Source of the DNA: Chloroflexota bacterium
GTDB lineage: Bacteria; Chloroflexota; Dehalococcoidia; Lucifugimonadales; Lucifugimonadaceae
Reading direction: 5' to 3'
DNA: 64,000 nucleotides
Assembly: GCA_013204545.1 (NCBI GenBank)
Contig: JABMNN010000120.1
Location: 1 to 64,000 of the forward strand
Made by a program: the position numbers and the translations under genes. Numbering within the stretch: position 1 is the first letter of the stretch; each line of letters begins with the position of its first letter. The notes beneath the pieces are model-generated. The model was not told the origin of the DNA and made no database searches. It saw only the letters and a program-made list of their open reading frames with translations. Shown here piece after piece: positions 37,192-45,470 of this stretch.

Positions 37192-37785
37192 CTAATTTGG
37201 TCGGCGAACGATTGCCGTGAGAGTGAGGGATATCAGCTTCAAATCTACCCAGAATGTACGTTCTTGAACGTATTTCATTCGCAGCTCCATTTTCCGATCC
37301 CAGACTTTGGCAAAGTAAAGCTTGTCCGGATCATCGCCTTCGAGAAGTGTTCCGAGATCTCTAAATTCGATAGACGCGTAGTCTGTAATTCCAGGGCGGA
37401 CATCCAGAATTACGTGCTGCTCAGGTGAGTAGTGCTTGATGTAATCGGGAGTTTCAGGGCGAGGTCCGACCAGACTCATCTCGCCTTTGACCACGTTCCA
37501 GAGCTGGGGAAGTTCGTCTATCTTGAACTTTCTCATCCACCTGCCGACTGTCGTGACACGCGGGTCATCGTCTCCGGAATGATGTGAAGTTGGTCCGTCG
37601 GCAATACGCATGCTTCTGAACTTCCGCACTATGAATGGTTTATTGAATCTACCAGCGCGTGTTGGTGAGTAGAGGATAGGGAGCCCTAATGTGATCAATA
37701 TCACGAATGCAGTCACCAACAGAATCGGAGAAAATATGATTAGGCCTATGATGCTCGCCATAAGATCAAATGTGCGTTTTGCCAA
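37192..37785 (-). CDS. Initiating sugar-1-phosphate transferase (monotopic phosphoglycosyl transferase)
   Basis: A 197-residue protein of the bacterial sugar transferase family (PglC/WcaJ catalytic core). One N-terminal re-entrant hydrophobic segment (about residues 8-34) is followed by KFRSM, then DELPQLWNVVKGEMSLVGPRP, the core of the active site (read as two adjoining blocks). These enzymes start a repeat unit by putting a sugar phosphate on undecaprenyl phosphate at the inner membrane face. At about 200 residues it is the short PglC/WbaP-core form. TTG at 37785 has AAGGAAGAG immediately upstream, a strong ribosome site. It is divergent from the epimerase gene at 37865, with a perfect palindrome between them. 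Confidence 0.92.
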   Translation of the reverse strand: MAKRTFDLMASIIGLIIFSPILLVTAFVILITLGLPILYSPTRAGRFNKPFIVRKFRSMRIADGPTSHHSGDDDPRVTTVGRWMRKFKIDELPQLWNVVKGEMSLVGPRPETPDYIKHYSPEQHVILDVRPGITDYASIEFRDLGTLLEGDDPDKLYFAKVWDRKMELRMKYVQERTFWVDLKLISLTLTAIVRRPN

Positions 37786-37801
37786 TCTCTTCCTTTCAAA
37801 T

Positions 37802-37848
37802 AGCTAAACTGATCTTGTCCGACCGATTCGGACAAGATCAGTTTAGCT
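37802..37848. promoter_or_regulatory. Perfect 21-bp-arm inverted repeat between divergent genes
   Basis: The left arm (37802-37822) begins AGCTAAACTGATC and ends GTCCGA. The right arm (37828-37848) is its exact reverse complement, and the spacer is CCGAT. It lies exactly 16 bases from each flanking start codon (37785 on the minus strand, 37865 on the plus strand). The whole divergent gap is only 79 bases, so any promoters must overlap this element or lie inside the genes. As RNA it would be a very stable hairpin in either leader. It could be an operator, attenuator or a mobile palindrome. It lacks a terminator U-run. Confidence 0.8.
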
Positions 37849-37864
37849 CCTCGATGGCCAATAC

Positions 37865-38785
37865 ATGATTACAACCCTCCCCCCACGCTTCAAACACGCA
37901 TTCGTTACCGGGGGCACAGGCATGGTCGGCGCATCTCTGTGCAATCGACTTTCCGCGATGGGCGTCCGTGTCACAGCGTTTTCACGAAATTCGCAAAGCA
38001 AATTTTTGCATGATTCTGTTGATCTTGTAACTGGCGATATAACGGATAGTGACGCGGTTTTGAAGGCCGCTGAAGATGCCGATATAGTTTTCCACGTTGC
38101 TGCGGCTGTCCATGGTTCAGAGTCTACGTTCGAGGGTTTTAGGCTGATTAATGTCACCGGTACTGAAAACGTCATCAATGCTGTTGAGACACTCGGTATA
38201 CGGATGATTTATGTGTCGTCGGTGAATGTCGATGGATTCAATCGAGGACAACTCGCCGATCCATACGCTCACACTAAAGCTATGGCTGAAGAGTTGGTTC
38301 TGGAGGCCATCGAACGTGGGGTTGATGCAGTAGTCATTCGCCCTGCTACGGTGTTCGGCTCGGAATCAGGGCGATCGGGACTGGTGGTAGATCGGATTCT
38401 TTCGGGTTCATTAAAGGTGTTACCGGCTCCGTCTCGAAAGATAAGTCCGGTGTGGGTTGAAGATCTGGCAATCGCCTTGACGAGCGCTGCCCAAGTCGGA
38501 GTATCAGGGCGAATTTATACGGTTGCAGGACCGACTGTCTCGACCGGAGAATTTGCCAGATCGATTTCGGAAAGCGTCGGCATCCGATCATTCTTTGTTC
38601 CAGTACCAGCCTGGTTGATAACGATTCCACTCCAAATCGCATGGTGGACGAAAGCGATAACGCGGTGGATCCCACCAGTGTCGGTTGAAGCTGTACGCTC
38701 AGGGTCGGTACACGACGGAGGAGTGGCGGCGGCCGAATTGGGTTTTTCGTACACGCCAATAGTCGAGATATTTAGAAAACCTTAG
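37865..38785 (+). CDS. NAD-dependent epimerase/dehydratase family protein
   Basis: A 306-residue short-chain dehydrogenase of the extended type. The nucleotide motif is TGGTGMVGASL (residues about 16-26), and the active site is YVSSVNVDG with the Y-x-x-x-K of DPYAHTKAMAEE (near residue 140). It continues with VIRPATVFG. This layout is shared by UDP-sugar 4-epimerases and by 3-beta-HSD-like reductases; the exact substrate is not readable. It is the only plus-strand gene in this part of the locus. It is divergent from the sugar-transferase gene, and its stop overlaps that of the next (convergent) gene by 14 bases. A role in making a nucleotide sugar for the glycan is likely. Confidence 0.85.
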   Translation: MITTLPPRFKHAFVTGGTGMVGASLCNRLSAMGVRVTAFSRNSQSKFLHDSVDLVTGDITDSDAVLKAAEDADIVFHVAAAVHGSESTFEGFRLINVTGTENVINAVETLGIRMIYVSSVNVDGFNRGQLADPYAHTKAMAEELVLEAIERGVDAVVIRPATVFGSESGRSGLVVDRILSGSLKVLPAPSRKISPVWVEDLAIALTSAAQVGVSGRIYTVAGPTVSTGEFARSISESVGIRSFFVPVPAWLITIPLQIAWWTKAITRWIPPVSVEAVRSGSVHDGGVAAAELGFSYTPIVEIFRKP

Positions 38786-40700
38786 GCGAGACGTTACCTA
38801 CTGGCTTGTTGAGGTCACTGATTACGTAATCTGGAACGTGTTCTTGGATGCCTAATTTGATCTGGTCATTGGTCAGTGAACGAACCTTACTAATGAATTC
38901 ATCCAGATTTTCGAGTGTGACTGATCCCGGACCGGAGTTGCGTAAAAGGAATAATTTTTTGTGGCTTGTGGAGTCGAGTTCTTCTGCTGATGAAGCCAAG
39001 ATTTCGGTCATTTTCTCGCCCGGTTTCAGCCCTGAATATTCGACCATAATATCTTTGTCTGGCACCATACCTGATAGTTCAATCATTGATCGAGCGAGCG
39101 AGTCAATGTTCACTGGCTCGCCCATATCGAGAATGTAAATCTCGCGATTCTTTCCTACTGAGGCTGCCGTCAAAATAAGTCCAGCTGCTTCGACCGCCGT
39201 CATGAAGTAGCGTTCTGCTGAAGGATCGGTGACTGTTACAGGGCCACCTGACTCAATCTGTTGCTGGAATATAGGCACAACACTCGCATTGCTGCCCAAA
39301 ACGTTGCCGAAACGGACTGCCGCGAAGTGAGTCGACTCGTGTGCTCCCAGTTCTCGAATCGCAAGCTCGGCCATCCGTTTGGTGGCGCCCATGACGCTGG
39401 TAGGAGCGACTGCCTTATCCGTCGAGACGAGTATAAACGTCGACGCACCGAATTCAGAAGCCGCTCTAGCGACGTTAAGAACGCCAGATACGTTGTTGAT
39501 TACTGCATCAGCTGGTGCAACTTCCATCAAATTTACGTGCTTGTGCGCTGCCGCGTGTAGAACTACGTCAGGTCTGTGTTCCCTTGTAACGTTATTGACA
39601 GAAATCTGATCGGTGACATCCGCTATGCGGGCGACGAGCTCAATGCCGTTGTAATTCATATTTCGAATTACGGCTCGGAGTTCGTACTCGAGAAGTACCA
39701 GTGAGTTTTCCGCTCGATCAATTAAAACTAATTTGCGCGGGGCGAACGTCAAGACACGCCGAGCTAATTCGGAACCAATTGTTCCCGCGCCGCCGGTAAT
39801 CATCACCGATTTATCGGCGAAAGTATTTCTCAGTGTCTCTTCATCGAGATGAGTTTCGGGGCGACCAAGCAGGTCGGACACATCGACTCTGCGTAGCTTT
39901 GAGATCGAAATGTTGCCCTCAAGTAGTTCATCGGTGCCTGGCAGCAGCCTGAACTCAACGTGCGACTCTCGACAGATATTTACGATTCTCGAACGCTGCT
40001 CGGTGGTTGCTGCTGGGATCGCTATAACGATCATCTCGGCCTTGTATTTTATTACAACTTCGGGGAGGTCATTGATCGAACCCACTATGGGTACTCCGAT
40101 CAAGCTGAGCCCGATCTTGGCGGGGTCGTCGTCGACGATCGCAACCGGATTGATATGGAACTCAGGTGTCGAGTTCACCTGCGCACAAAATGCAGCTGCA
40201 GCGTTACCGGCGCCCACAATTACAACCCTTCGAGTTAGTGCTCTGTCGCTGCTTTTTGTACGTAATCTCTCGCGACCTACTCTCACTAGTATCCGCAAGC
40301 CACCGGCAAGGAATATATGTACGCCCCACTCGATCAGAGGAACGCTTCGAGGGATACCTTCTAAGTCTGTATTAATCGTCAACAAAAAAACGATGAATAC
40401 GATGCTGGATACCGTTGTCGCTTTAGCTACGCCAAGCAAATCAGGAACAGAGACATACCGCCAGAGACCGGTGTGTGACTTGAAGTAGATGAGCGCGACC
40501 ACTCGTAGCCCTATCAGTACAGGGACCCATCTCCAATACGAAACATACGAGATGCGACCCTCATCAAGGTCGAGTCTAAGTAAGAGCGCGACATAAAGCG
40601 AGACCAACGGAAGCAGGCTGTGAAGCAAAATGCTTATCAGCAACCGGCGTCGCCGTGGGATTTTTGGAACTGCTCGCTGGATTACTGTACTGATGGGCAT
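38772..40700 (-). CDS. PglF/WbpM/CapD-type membrane nucleotide-sugar 4,6-dehydratase
   Basis: A 642-residue protein. Four membrane segments lie in about the first 130 residues. Next is a first Rossmann domain starting VGAGNAAAAF (about 157), then the catalytic SDR domain with VMITGGAGTIGSELARR (about 300), VVLHAAAHKHVNLME, and VSTDKAVAPTSVMGATKRM. In the last motif Met stands in for the usual catalytic Tyr, as in the PglF/WbpM subgroup. These enzymes make UDP-4-keto-6-deoxy-GlcNAc, the precursor of bacillosamine, QuiNAc or FucNAc. Its minus-strand stop overlaps the epimerase stop. Confidence 0.93.
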   Translation of the reverse strand: MPISTVIQRAVPKIPRRRRLLISILLHSLLPLVSLYVALLLRLDLDEGRISYVSYWRWVPVLIGLRVVALIYFKSHTGLWRYVSVPDLLGVAKATTVSSIVFIVFLLTINTDLEGIPRSVPLIEWGVHIFLAGGLRILVRVGRERLRTKSSDRALTRRVVIVGAGNAAAAFCAQVNSTPEFHINPVAIVDDDPAKIGLSLIGVPIVGSINDLPEVVIKYKAEMIVIAIPAATTEQRSRIVNICRESHVEFRLLPGTDELLEGNISISKLRRVDVSDLLGRPETHLDEETLRNTFADKSVMITGGAGTIGSELARRVLTFAPRKLVLIDRAENSLVLLEYELRAVIRNMNYNGIELVARIADVTDQISVNNVTREHRPDVVLHAAAHKHVNLMEVAPADAVINNVSGVLNVARAASEFGASTFILVSTDKAVAPTSVMGATKRMAELAIRELGAHESTHFAAVRFGNVLGSNASVVPIFQQQIESGGPVTVTDPSAERYFMTAVEAAGLILTAASVGKNREIYILDMGEPVNIDSLARSMIELSGMVPDKDIMVEYSGLKPGEKMTEILASSAEELDSTSHKKLFLLRNSGPGSVTLENLDEFISKVRSLTNDQIKLGIQEHVPDYVISDLNKPVGNVSPKVF

Positions 40701-40771
40701 TGGTTATGGGGTAAATTCGATTCGACGTTGGCTTACGACATTCAGAGTACTTGACCCCCCCGCTTTCGGAT

Positions 40772-42763
40772 TCACTTAGATAGAAAGTCGCTCAGCGTTT
40801 TTAGACGTTCCCTGGCTAGTGAATCAGAGGGACCGAGGATTGTTAGTCGTTCATATAGATCAAGCGTTGTCTGTCGTAGTTCGGGCCGGCCTGCGTTTCC
40901 TAATTCCCATGCAGCGAACGCGAGATCGTAAATATCGTCTATTGCGATCGGATTTATTTCGTGAGCTCTCAGCTCGTACTCATATGCTCTAGTCAATGCT
41001 GCGGTTCGAACATTTTCGTCAGAGGTCGACTTAGCGCGCCCAAATTCAATGTCAGCCAAACCATGCAAATAGAACGGGTTGTCAGGAGCCAAGATGACAG
41101 CGGATTCAAGGCGCTTAATTGCATCGTTGACTGGAACGATGTGAGGCCTGTTGAGAAACGATGCGGTTTGATTGGCAATCAAATAACTGGCGCCTTTTTC
41201 CCACGCCAGAAGTACGAAAACAGCGGCAATGATGACCAGTCCTGAATACATAGCGTATGTAACGATGGGTGAGGAAGATGGCGAAAAATTACGACTGGGT
41301 GCGTCGGGCGCTGGCACGATGAGTAACGTGAGCAATCCGCCAATTATCAGCCAGAACACAAGAGTCCCCCCAGGTGTTGGGGAGCCGACCGATTGTTCGA
41401 TAAATCGACCAGTTAGAGCCATGGCAATTGCGATTACGATCCAAGTTGAAGTGTTGTCGGTTTCGGATCTATGTCGACGGATCAAAACTATTACACCGTA
41501 AAGCAGTGATGTCCACAGACTTACCCACGCCAAGAACCCCAGAAAACCTTGCTCTGCCAACCTATTTATTGGATCGCTATGAGCCGCAGTTAGCCTTCGG
41601 GTGAAGGTCACGTTATCCGAATAATAGGTGCCGGCGTAACGGAAAGAATCTGGGCCGTAGCCGAACAGCCATCGGATGATTTTTGGAGCTTTTTTAGCAA
41701 ATGGCACTGGCTCACGACTTACTGCCATGTCTGAGGACATGCTCCAGTATTGAAGTCTGATGTTTACAGAGTTAGATTTTCCTAGGGTGCTCGTTATGGT
41801 TGGAGTTGGAGTTGATGTGGTATCGGCGAAGGTAATTAGGAGAGAACTCAGGCCGCCAATGGAAGTGAATATGACGAGAACTATCACTGGTGCGATACTG
41901 ATTTTTGAGCGCCGTAATATTACTACGAGAATCACCGCGATAATTCCACCAATCAGAGTACCGAGCAACGGTCCACGGCTGAGGGTGGCGATCAAACTGG
42001 CTGAAATCAGGAAAGAGGATACGGCTATCGCTGCCAGCCACACCTTTTGTAATTCGGTACCGCTGACGTGATAGCGCTCGAAAAGTACACCGATAGTGAT
42101 AGGCGTAAGTACGACCAGCATCGCACCGAAGAAGATGGGGTTACCGTTTGTTCCGGTGACGCGATCACCCTGAGTGGAGGAAATATCGAGCGGTGACAAA
42201 CCCAGATGCTGCAAGAAACCGATAAGGCTGGCAAGGACACCAATTACGGCCAACGCTCGCCATAATACGGGACGGCGGGATGATTCTCGGGTGGAGATGA
42301 AAGCGCTGATCATTAGAACGACATACATCAGAGCGGAGAATTCGCCAGATTCGAAACCTGATGGAGTACGCCCCCACCAGCTCTGATGAGGGACGATTGA
42401 AAACAGAGTCGATATTAAAGAGACGATAACGACTGCTGCCACTGAGCTGAGAATCAACGTTGCGGGCTTCGACTCACGTATCGGACTGAGTGCTGATTTG
42501 AGACCTAATCCATCGCTACTGGAATACCTGATCAACACTCGAGAGAGAAGTACTCCTGCCTGCAGTGAGCCAAAGATCCTCAACATTGAAGTTTTTGGGA
42601 CCGAGGTTATATCGATGAAGCTGCTCTCTGGCAGAACGATAAGCGGAACGACGAAGATGGCGAGGATAAGAATCAAGCGCTGGGTTGCACCCAGATACAG
42701 ATCGAGGTTTTCTGGCGATTTCCACGTGGTGCTCTGAGAATGGTTGCTTCGTACTCGGGCCAT
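40772..42763 (-). CDS. O-antigen polymerase/ligase-like membrane protein with C-terminal TPR-like tail
   Basis: A 663-residue protein with about twelve membrane segments (residues about 27-470). The Wzy_C-type loop is AHSDPINRLAEQGFLGFLAW (two neighbouring blocks; the Asp replaces the usual Asn). The TPR-like tail (about 545-663) includes DNPFYLHGLADIEFGRA. It resembles the 34723-37026 protein in plan and is probably a paralogue. Either could be the polymerase and the other the ligase. It sits 71 bases upstream of the dehydratase gene on the same strand. Confidence 0.85.
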   Translation of the reverse strand: MARVRSNHSQSTTWKSPENLDLYLGATQRLILILAIFVVPLIVLPESSFIDITSVPKTSMLRIFGSLQAGVLLSRVLIRYSSSDGLGLKSALSPIRESKPATLILSSVAAVVIVSLISTLFSIVPHQSWWGRTPSGFESGEFSALMYVVLMISAFISTRESSRRPVLWRALAVIGVLASLIGFLQHLGLSPLDISSTQGDRVTGTNGNPIFFGAMLVVLTPITIGVLFERYHVSGTELQKVWLAAIAVSSFLISASLIATLSRGPLLGTLIGGIIAVILVVILRRSKISIAPVIVLVIFTSIGGLSSLLITFADTTSTPTPTITSTLGKSNSVNIRLQYWSMSSDMAVSREPVPFAKKAPKIIRWLFGYGPDSFRYAGTYYSDNVTFTRRLTAAHSDPINRLAEQGFLGFLAWVSLWTSLLYGVIVLIRRHRSETDNTSTWIVIAIAMALTGRFIEQSVGSPTPGGTLVFWLIIGGLLTLLIVPAPDAPSRNFSPSSSPIVTYAMYSGLVIIAAVFVLLAWEKGASYLIANQTASFLNRPHIVPVNDAIKRLESAVILAPDNPFYLHGLADIEFGRAKSTSDENVRTAALTRAYEYELRAHEINPIAIDDIYDLAFAAWELGNAGRPELRQTTLDLYERLTILGPSDSLARERLKTLSDFLSK

Positions 42764-43181
42764 CGAATTAATCTCGTTTTTCGCGATTACTGAGCACCAG
42801 TTGAGTTAGTGGACAGTTTTCGATTGTTTCAGAATAATGATTTTCCGATCTCATGTGCAGTGTGACCAGATAGTTCGATTATTCGATTGAAAGGCGAAGT
42901 GATCCTTAGATCGCATTTGTACTAATCGTGGTCGGTCGGTTTGATGATTTCGAGATGGGGTCCAGAAATCCGATTTCTCCCGGAGCGCTTTGTTCTTGTT
43001 GAGTCGTGATGAAAAAAAATATGCTTTGGTTCGAGTTTTTCAGGGAAGTATGTTAAAGGAAATTCAATTTTGGCGGAACTTATGTGTTCAACTGCACCGA
43101 CGCCAGTTTGTGAATCGGCGAAAACTTCAATACAGAGCGTCCGTTTCGTCAACTGACCGAATTTACAAATCGCCGTGGAAA
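42764..43181. other. Intergenic gap inside the polysaccharide locus
   Basis: These 418 bases separate two minus-strand genes. They should hold the promoter of the polymerase gene starting at 42763 and the end of the glycosyltransferase transcript. Small open frames on both strands have no recognisable product. I see no hairpin with a U-run. The stretch is A/T-richer than the flanking genes, with an A8 run near 43012-43019. Confidence 0.35.
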
Positions 43182-44432
43182 TTACTCAGATTTTAAAATA
43201 GCGCGTTTAAGTACTTCGAGGTAGACGCCTGAAGTGGTGTCCCAAGAAACGTTGTTTTTTATGTATTCGCTGCTTGATTTACTGATTTCCCTAAGCCGTT
43301 TGGGATTATCCGCCAGTTCGGTGATACCCGCTGCCATTGCGTGTGCATTATCACCTTCGACGGTGATTCCCGCTCCTGATTGATCGACTAACTCTTCGGC
43401 TTCCCCGGCGACGTTTGAAATTACAGGGAGTCCGGCTGCCATGTATTCGTAGATTTTGGTTGGTACTACCGTTTGGAACACCGGTGACATACGAAGTGAA
43501 ACGATGCCGATGTTTGAAGCATGTAGCAGACCTGGAATTTGGTTGCGGTCAACTTGTCCAGTACAAAGCACATTGGCAACCTTCTTTGTTTTGACAAGAT
43601 CTCGAATTTTTTGCTCTTCAGCTCCAGATCCCGCGATTACGAACGCGAAGCGATTGAAGTGCTGTTGTTCCAGAATTTGTGCAGCTTCGACTACCGTCTC
43701 GAGTCCGTGGGCGTTGCCGATGGTTCCAATGTAGGAGACAACAAATTTGCCTTCAATATGTTCTTCGATTGCTGGCGACAGCCGTGTATTTGATGTTCGG
43801 AATTGATCGATATCGACTGCTGTGCGAATCACGTGGACATCATCTGGATCAACGGGATGATTTTCGATTATTGAATCCCTGATTCCATCAGTAACGGCGA
43901 CGATTTGATCCGCCCTTTTATAGAGAAAACTCGTTGCGGCTCCGATCACTTTGTATGCCAGCGCATCTTCAGAAGTTTGATCTGTCGCCGTTAAACCTTC
44001 CGGCCAGAGATCTCGCACGTCGAGTACGAATTTAGCTTTTGTTACAGATCGTAGAAAGTAGGCTGTGAGCGGCCCGAACGGTTGCGGAATCGTACCGACT
44101 ACGACGTCGAACGGCTTCATGAAAATCGCCCGTATAGCGGCGATTATAGGAAACGAGCTGAACGCCAGGAATCGGTTGAGTGAACCTCTATTCGGCCGCA
44201 TGAAATAACTAACTCTGCAAACTCGAACTTGGTCATCCCATTCTGTGTACGAGATTCGCAGTGAGCGGAGTTTGTGTCCCGGGTAAACCTTGCCTTTGGG
44301 ATGATTCGGTACTCCCACTAAAATCGTGACATCGTGACCGGCTTTGGCCCAACGCTGAGTCAGGTTTCGGACTCGAGCTGGCTGGGCACCAGGTTCAGGG
44401 TGGTAGAAGTTGGAAATAAATAGAATTCGCAC
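43182..44432 (-). CDS. Glycosyltransferase family 4 (WbuB-like)
   Basis: A 416-residue GT-B enzyme. The N-terminal half begins RILFISNFYHPEPGAQPARVRNL, an acceptor-domain pattern seen in WbuB-like fucosamine transferases (quoted here in two short blocks: ISNFYHPEPGAQPA and RVRNLTQRW). The donor domain carries VSYIGTIGNAHGLETVVEAA (split the same way) and the EYMAAGLPVI loop before the E-x7-E-like site. GTG at 44432 follows the upstream gene stop by four bases. It probably adds a retaining-linked sugar (for example FucNAc-type) to the lipid-linked intermediate. It is operonic with the C5-epimerase-like gene. Confidence 0.9.
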   Translation of the reverse strand: MRILFISNFYHPEPGAQPARVRNLTQRWAKAGHDVTILVGVPNHPKGKVYPGHKLRSLRISYTEWDDQVRVCRVSYFMRPNRGSLNRFLAFSSFPIIAAIRAIFMKPFDVVVGTIPQPFGPLTAYFLRSVTKAKFVLDVRDLWPEGLTATDQTSEDALAYKVIGAATSFLYKRADQIVAVTDGIRDSIIENHPVDPDDVHVIRTAVDIDQFRTSNTRLSPAIEEHIEGKFVVSYIGTIGNAHGLETVVEAAQILEQQHFNRFAFVIAGSGAEEQKIRDLVKTKKVANVLCTGQVDRNQIPGLLHASNIGIVSLRMSPVFQTVVPTKIYEYMAAGLPVISNVAGEAEELVDQSGAGITVEGDNAHAMAAGITELADNPKRLREISKSSSEYIKNNVSWDTTSGVYLEVLKRAILKSE

Positions 44433-44436
44433 GGGA

Positions 44437-45417
44437 TTAAAAGCGTAGTAGCTTGAAAATTGCCTTGCCGACTTTAGCGCGTATTCGATTGATTCGACTG
44501 CCGGTGTAGGCGTCCCAATCTTGCGAGGTTTGGCGGAAGGATTCGATGTTAGTCAGCTGCCACATTATCTGCAACTGGACGATGTGAAGTCGATGGTAGA
44601 ACGTGCTTGTGATCATCTTCAAGATGCCGTTCGACGATTGATCGTAGAGCGACCAGTACCCGAGATCGAAGTGTGGAAGATTTCTTTCGAGAGTGGAGAT
44701 GCACTTGTCCCAGAGGTCACTCGCCGCTGAATCACCAGTTGCGAACACCAGATCACGCACTCCCCACATCGCCCACATATATCCATTGAGGATGTGCGTC
44801 GGCTTGGTAACGATATATTCCTCGATCCAGAGATCGTCGCCTTCGCTGTAAAGAACGCCGCCATCAGCGACGCTTTTAGTCAGCGACTCGAACGCTAGCT
44901 TGGCCGCTTCGAGATATTTCGTGTCTTGGGTGGCAGTGTGGCATCGGAGTAGAGCTGATATTCCCTGTCCCTGAGCGAGCCCTGAATACCAGGGTGCGCG
45001 AAGCGTTTCGGCGTACTCAAAATCGAATTTGTGGAGCCAGACTGGAACGTCTCCAGTATTGGGTTCGAGGTGTTCTACAAGCCAATCGGACGCGTTTTTC
45101 AACTTCGTTAGTCGTGATTCATCCTGAGTTTCGAGCCAGAGCGTGTGGTTGCCGAGGGCGTACTGAGCAATGGCGATCGGGTTGTATTGGGGACCGATGA
45201 TTCCTCGGTAGTCGAGCATTGGCACACCGTTTGCGTCGAGAAGGCTGTCGTAATTCGCCTTCTGTACAAACCGCATGTAGTACGGCCCCAGTTGATCGAC
45301 CTTCAATGACGGCTCGACCGTTGGCGCGTCGTGCCAGAATGTCAGTTGGCTAGAAGACGATGTCATATAAGCCGAGTACAAACGACGCCAATATTTGATT
45401 CGAGTTGAAACAGACAA
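44437..45417 (-). CDS. D-glucuronyl C5-epimerase C-terminal-like protein
   Basis: A 326-residue protein matching the C-terminal (alpha/alpha barrel) domain of glucuronyl C5-epimerases. It has WYSGLAQGQGISALLR (about 130-146), YLEAAKLAFESL, then LWIEEYIVTKPTHILNGYMWA (two blocks) and a following D-L-x-F pattern, as in Glce. Eukaryotic homologues convert glucuronate to iduronate in heparan; bacterial members sit in capsule loci, where the target uronate is unknown. No signal peptide is visible. TTG at 45417 is the longest start; ATG at 45366 is an alternative. It lies next to the ManNAcA-pathway genes, so it could act on that uronate, which is an inference. Confidence 0.82.
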   Translation of the reverse strand: MSVSTRIKYWRRLYSAYMTSSSSQLTFWHDAPTVEPSLKVDQLGPYYMRFVQKANYDSLLDANGVPMLDYRGIIGPQYNPIAIAQYALGNHTLWLETQDESRLTKLKNASDWLVEHLEPNTGDVPVWLHKFDFEYAETLRAPWYSGLAQGQGISALLRCHTATQDTKYLEAAKLAFESLTKSVADGGVLYSEGDDLWIEEYIVTKPTHILNGYMWAMWGVRDLVFATGDSAASDLWDKCISTLERNLPHFDLGYWSLYDQSSNGILKMITSTFYHRLHIVQLQIMWQLTNIESFRQTSQDWDAYTGSRINRIRAKVGKAIFKLLRF

Positions 45418-45470
45418 GCTAGCTTGATTTATTTACAGAGGGTTGAGCAACTGACTAGTTTGCCGGCTGA

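Noticed and set aside
39910-40488. 192-codon plus-strand open frame
   Set aside because: It lies wholly opposite the PglF/CapD-type gene, which has full family motifs.
40755-40761. C7 tract between the polymerase and dehydratase genes
   Set aside because: Seven bases in a gap, without an adjoining start codon in range; too short to argue for phase variation.
42922-43196. Small open frames on both strands in the 418-base gap
   Set aside because: Neither has a convincing start context or recognisable sequence. The LLRF ending of the plus-strand frame also occurs in the C5-epimerase-like protein but looks coincidental.
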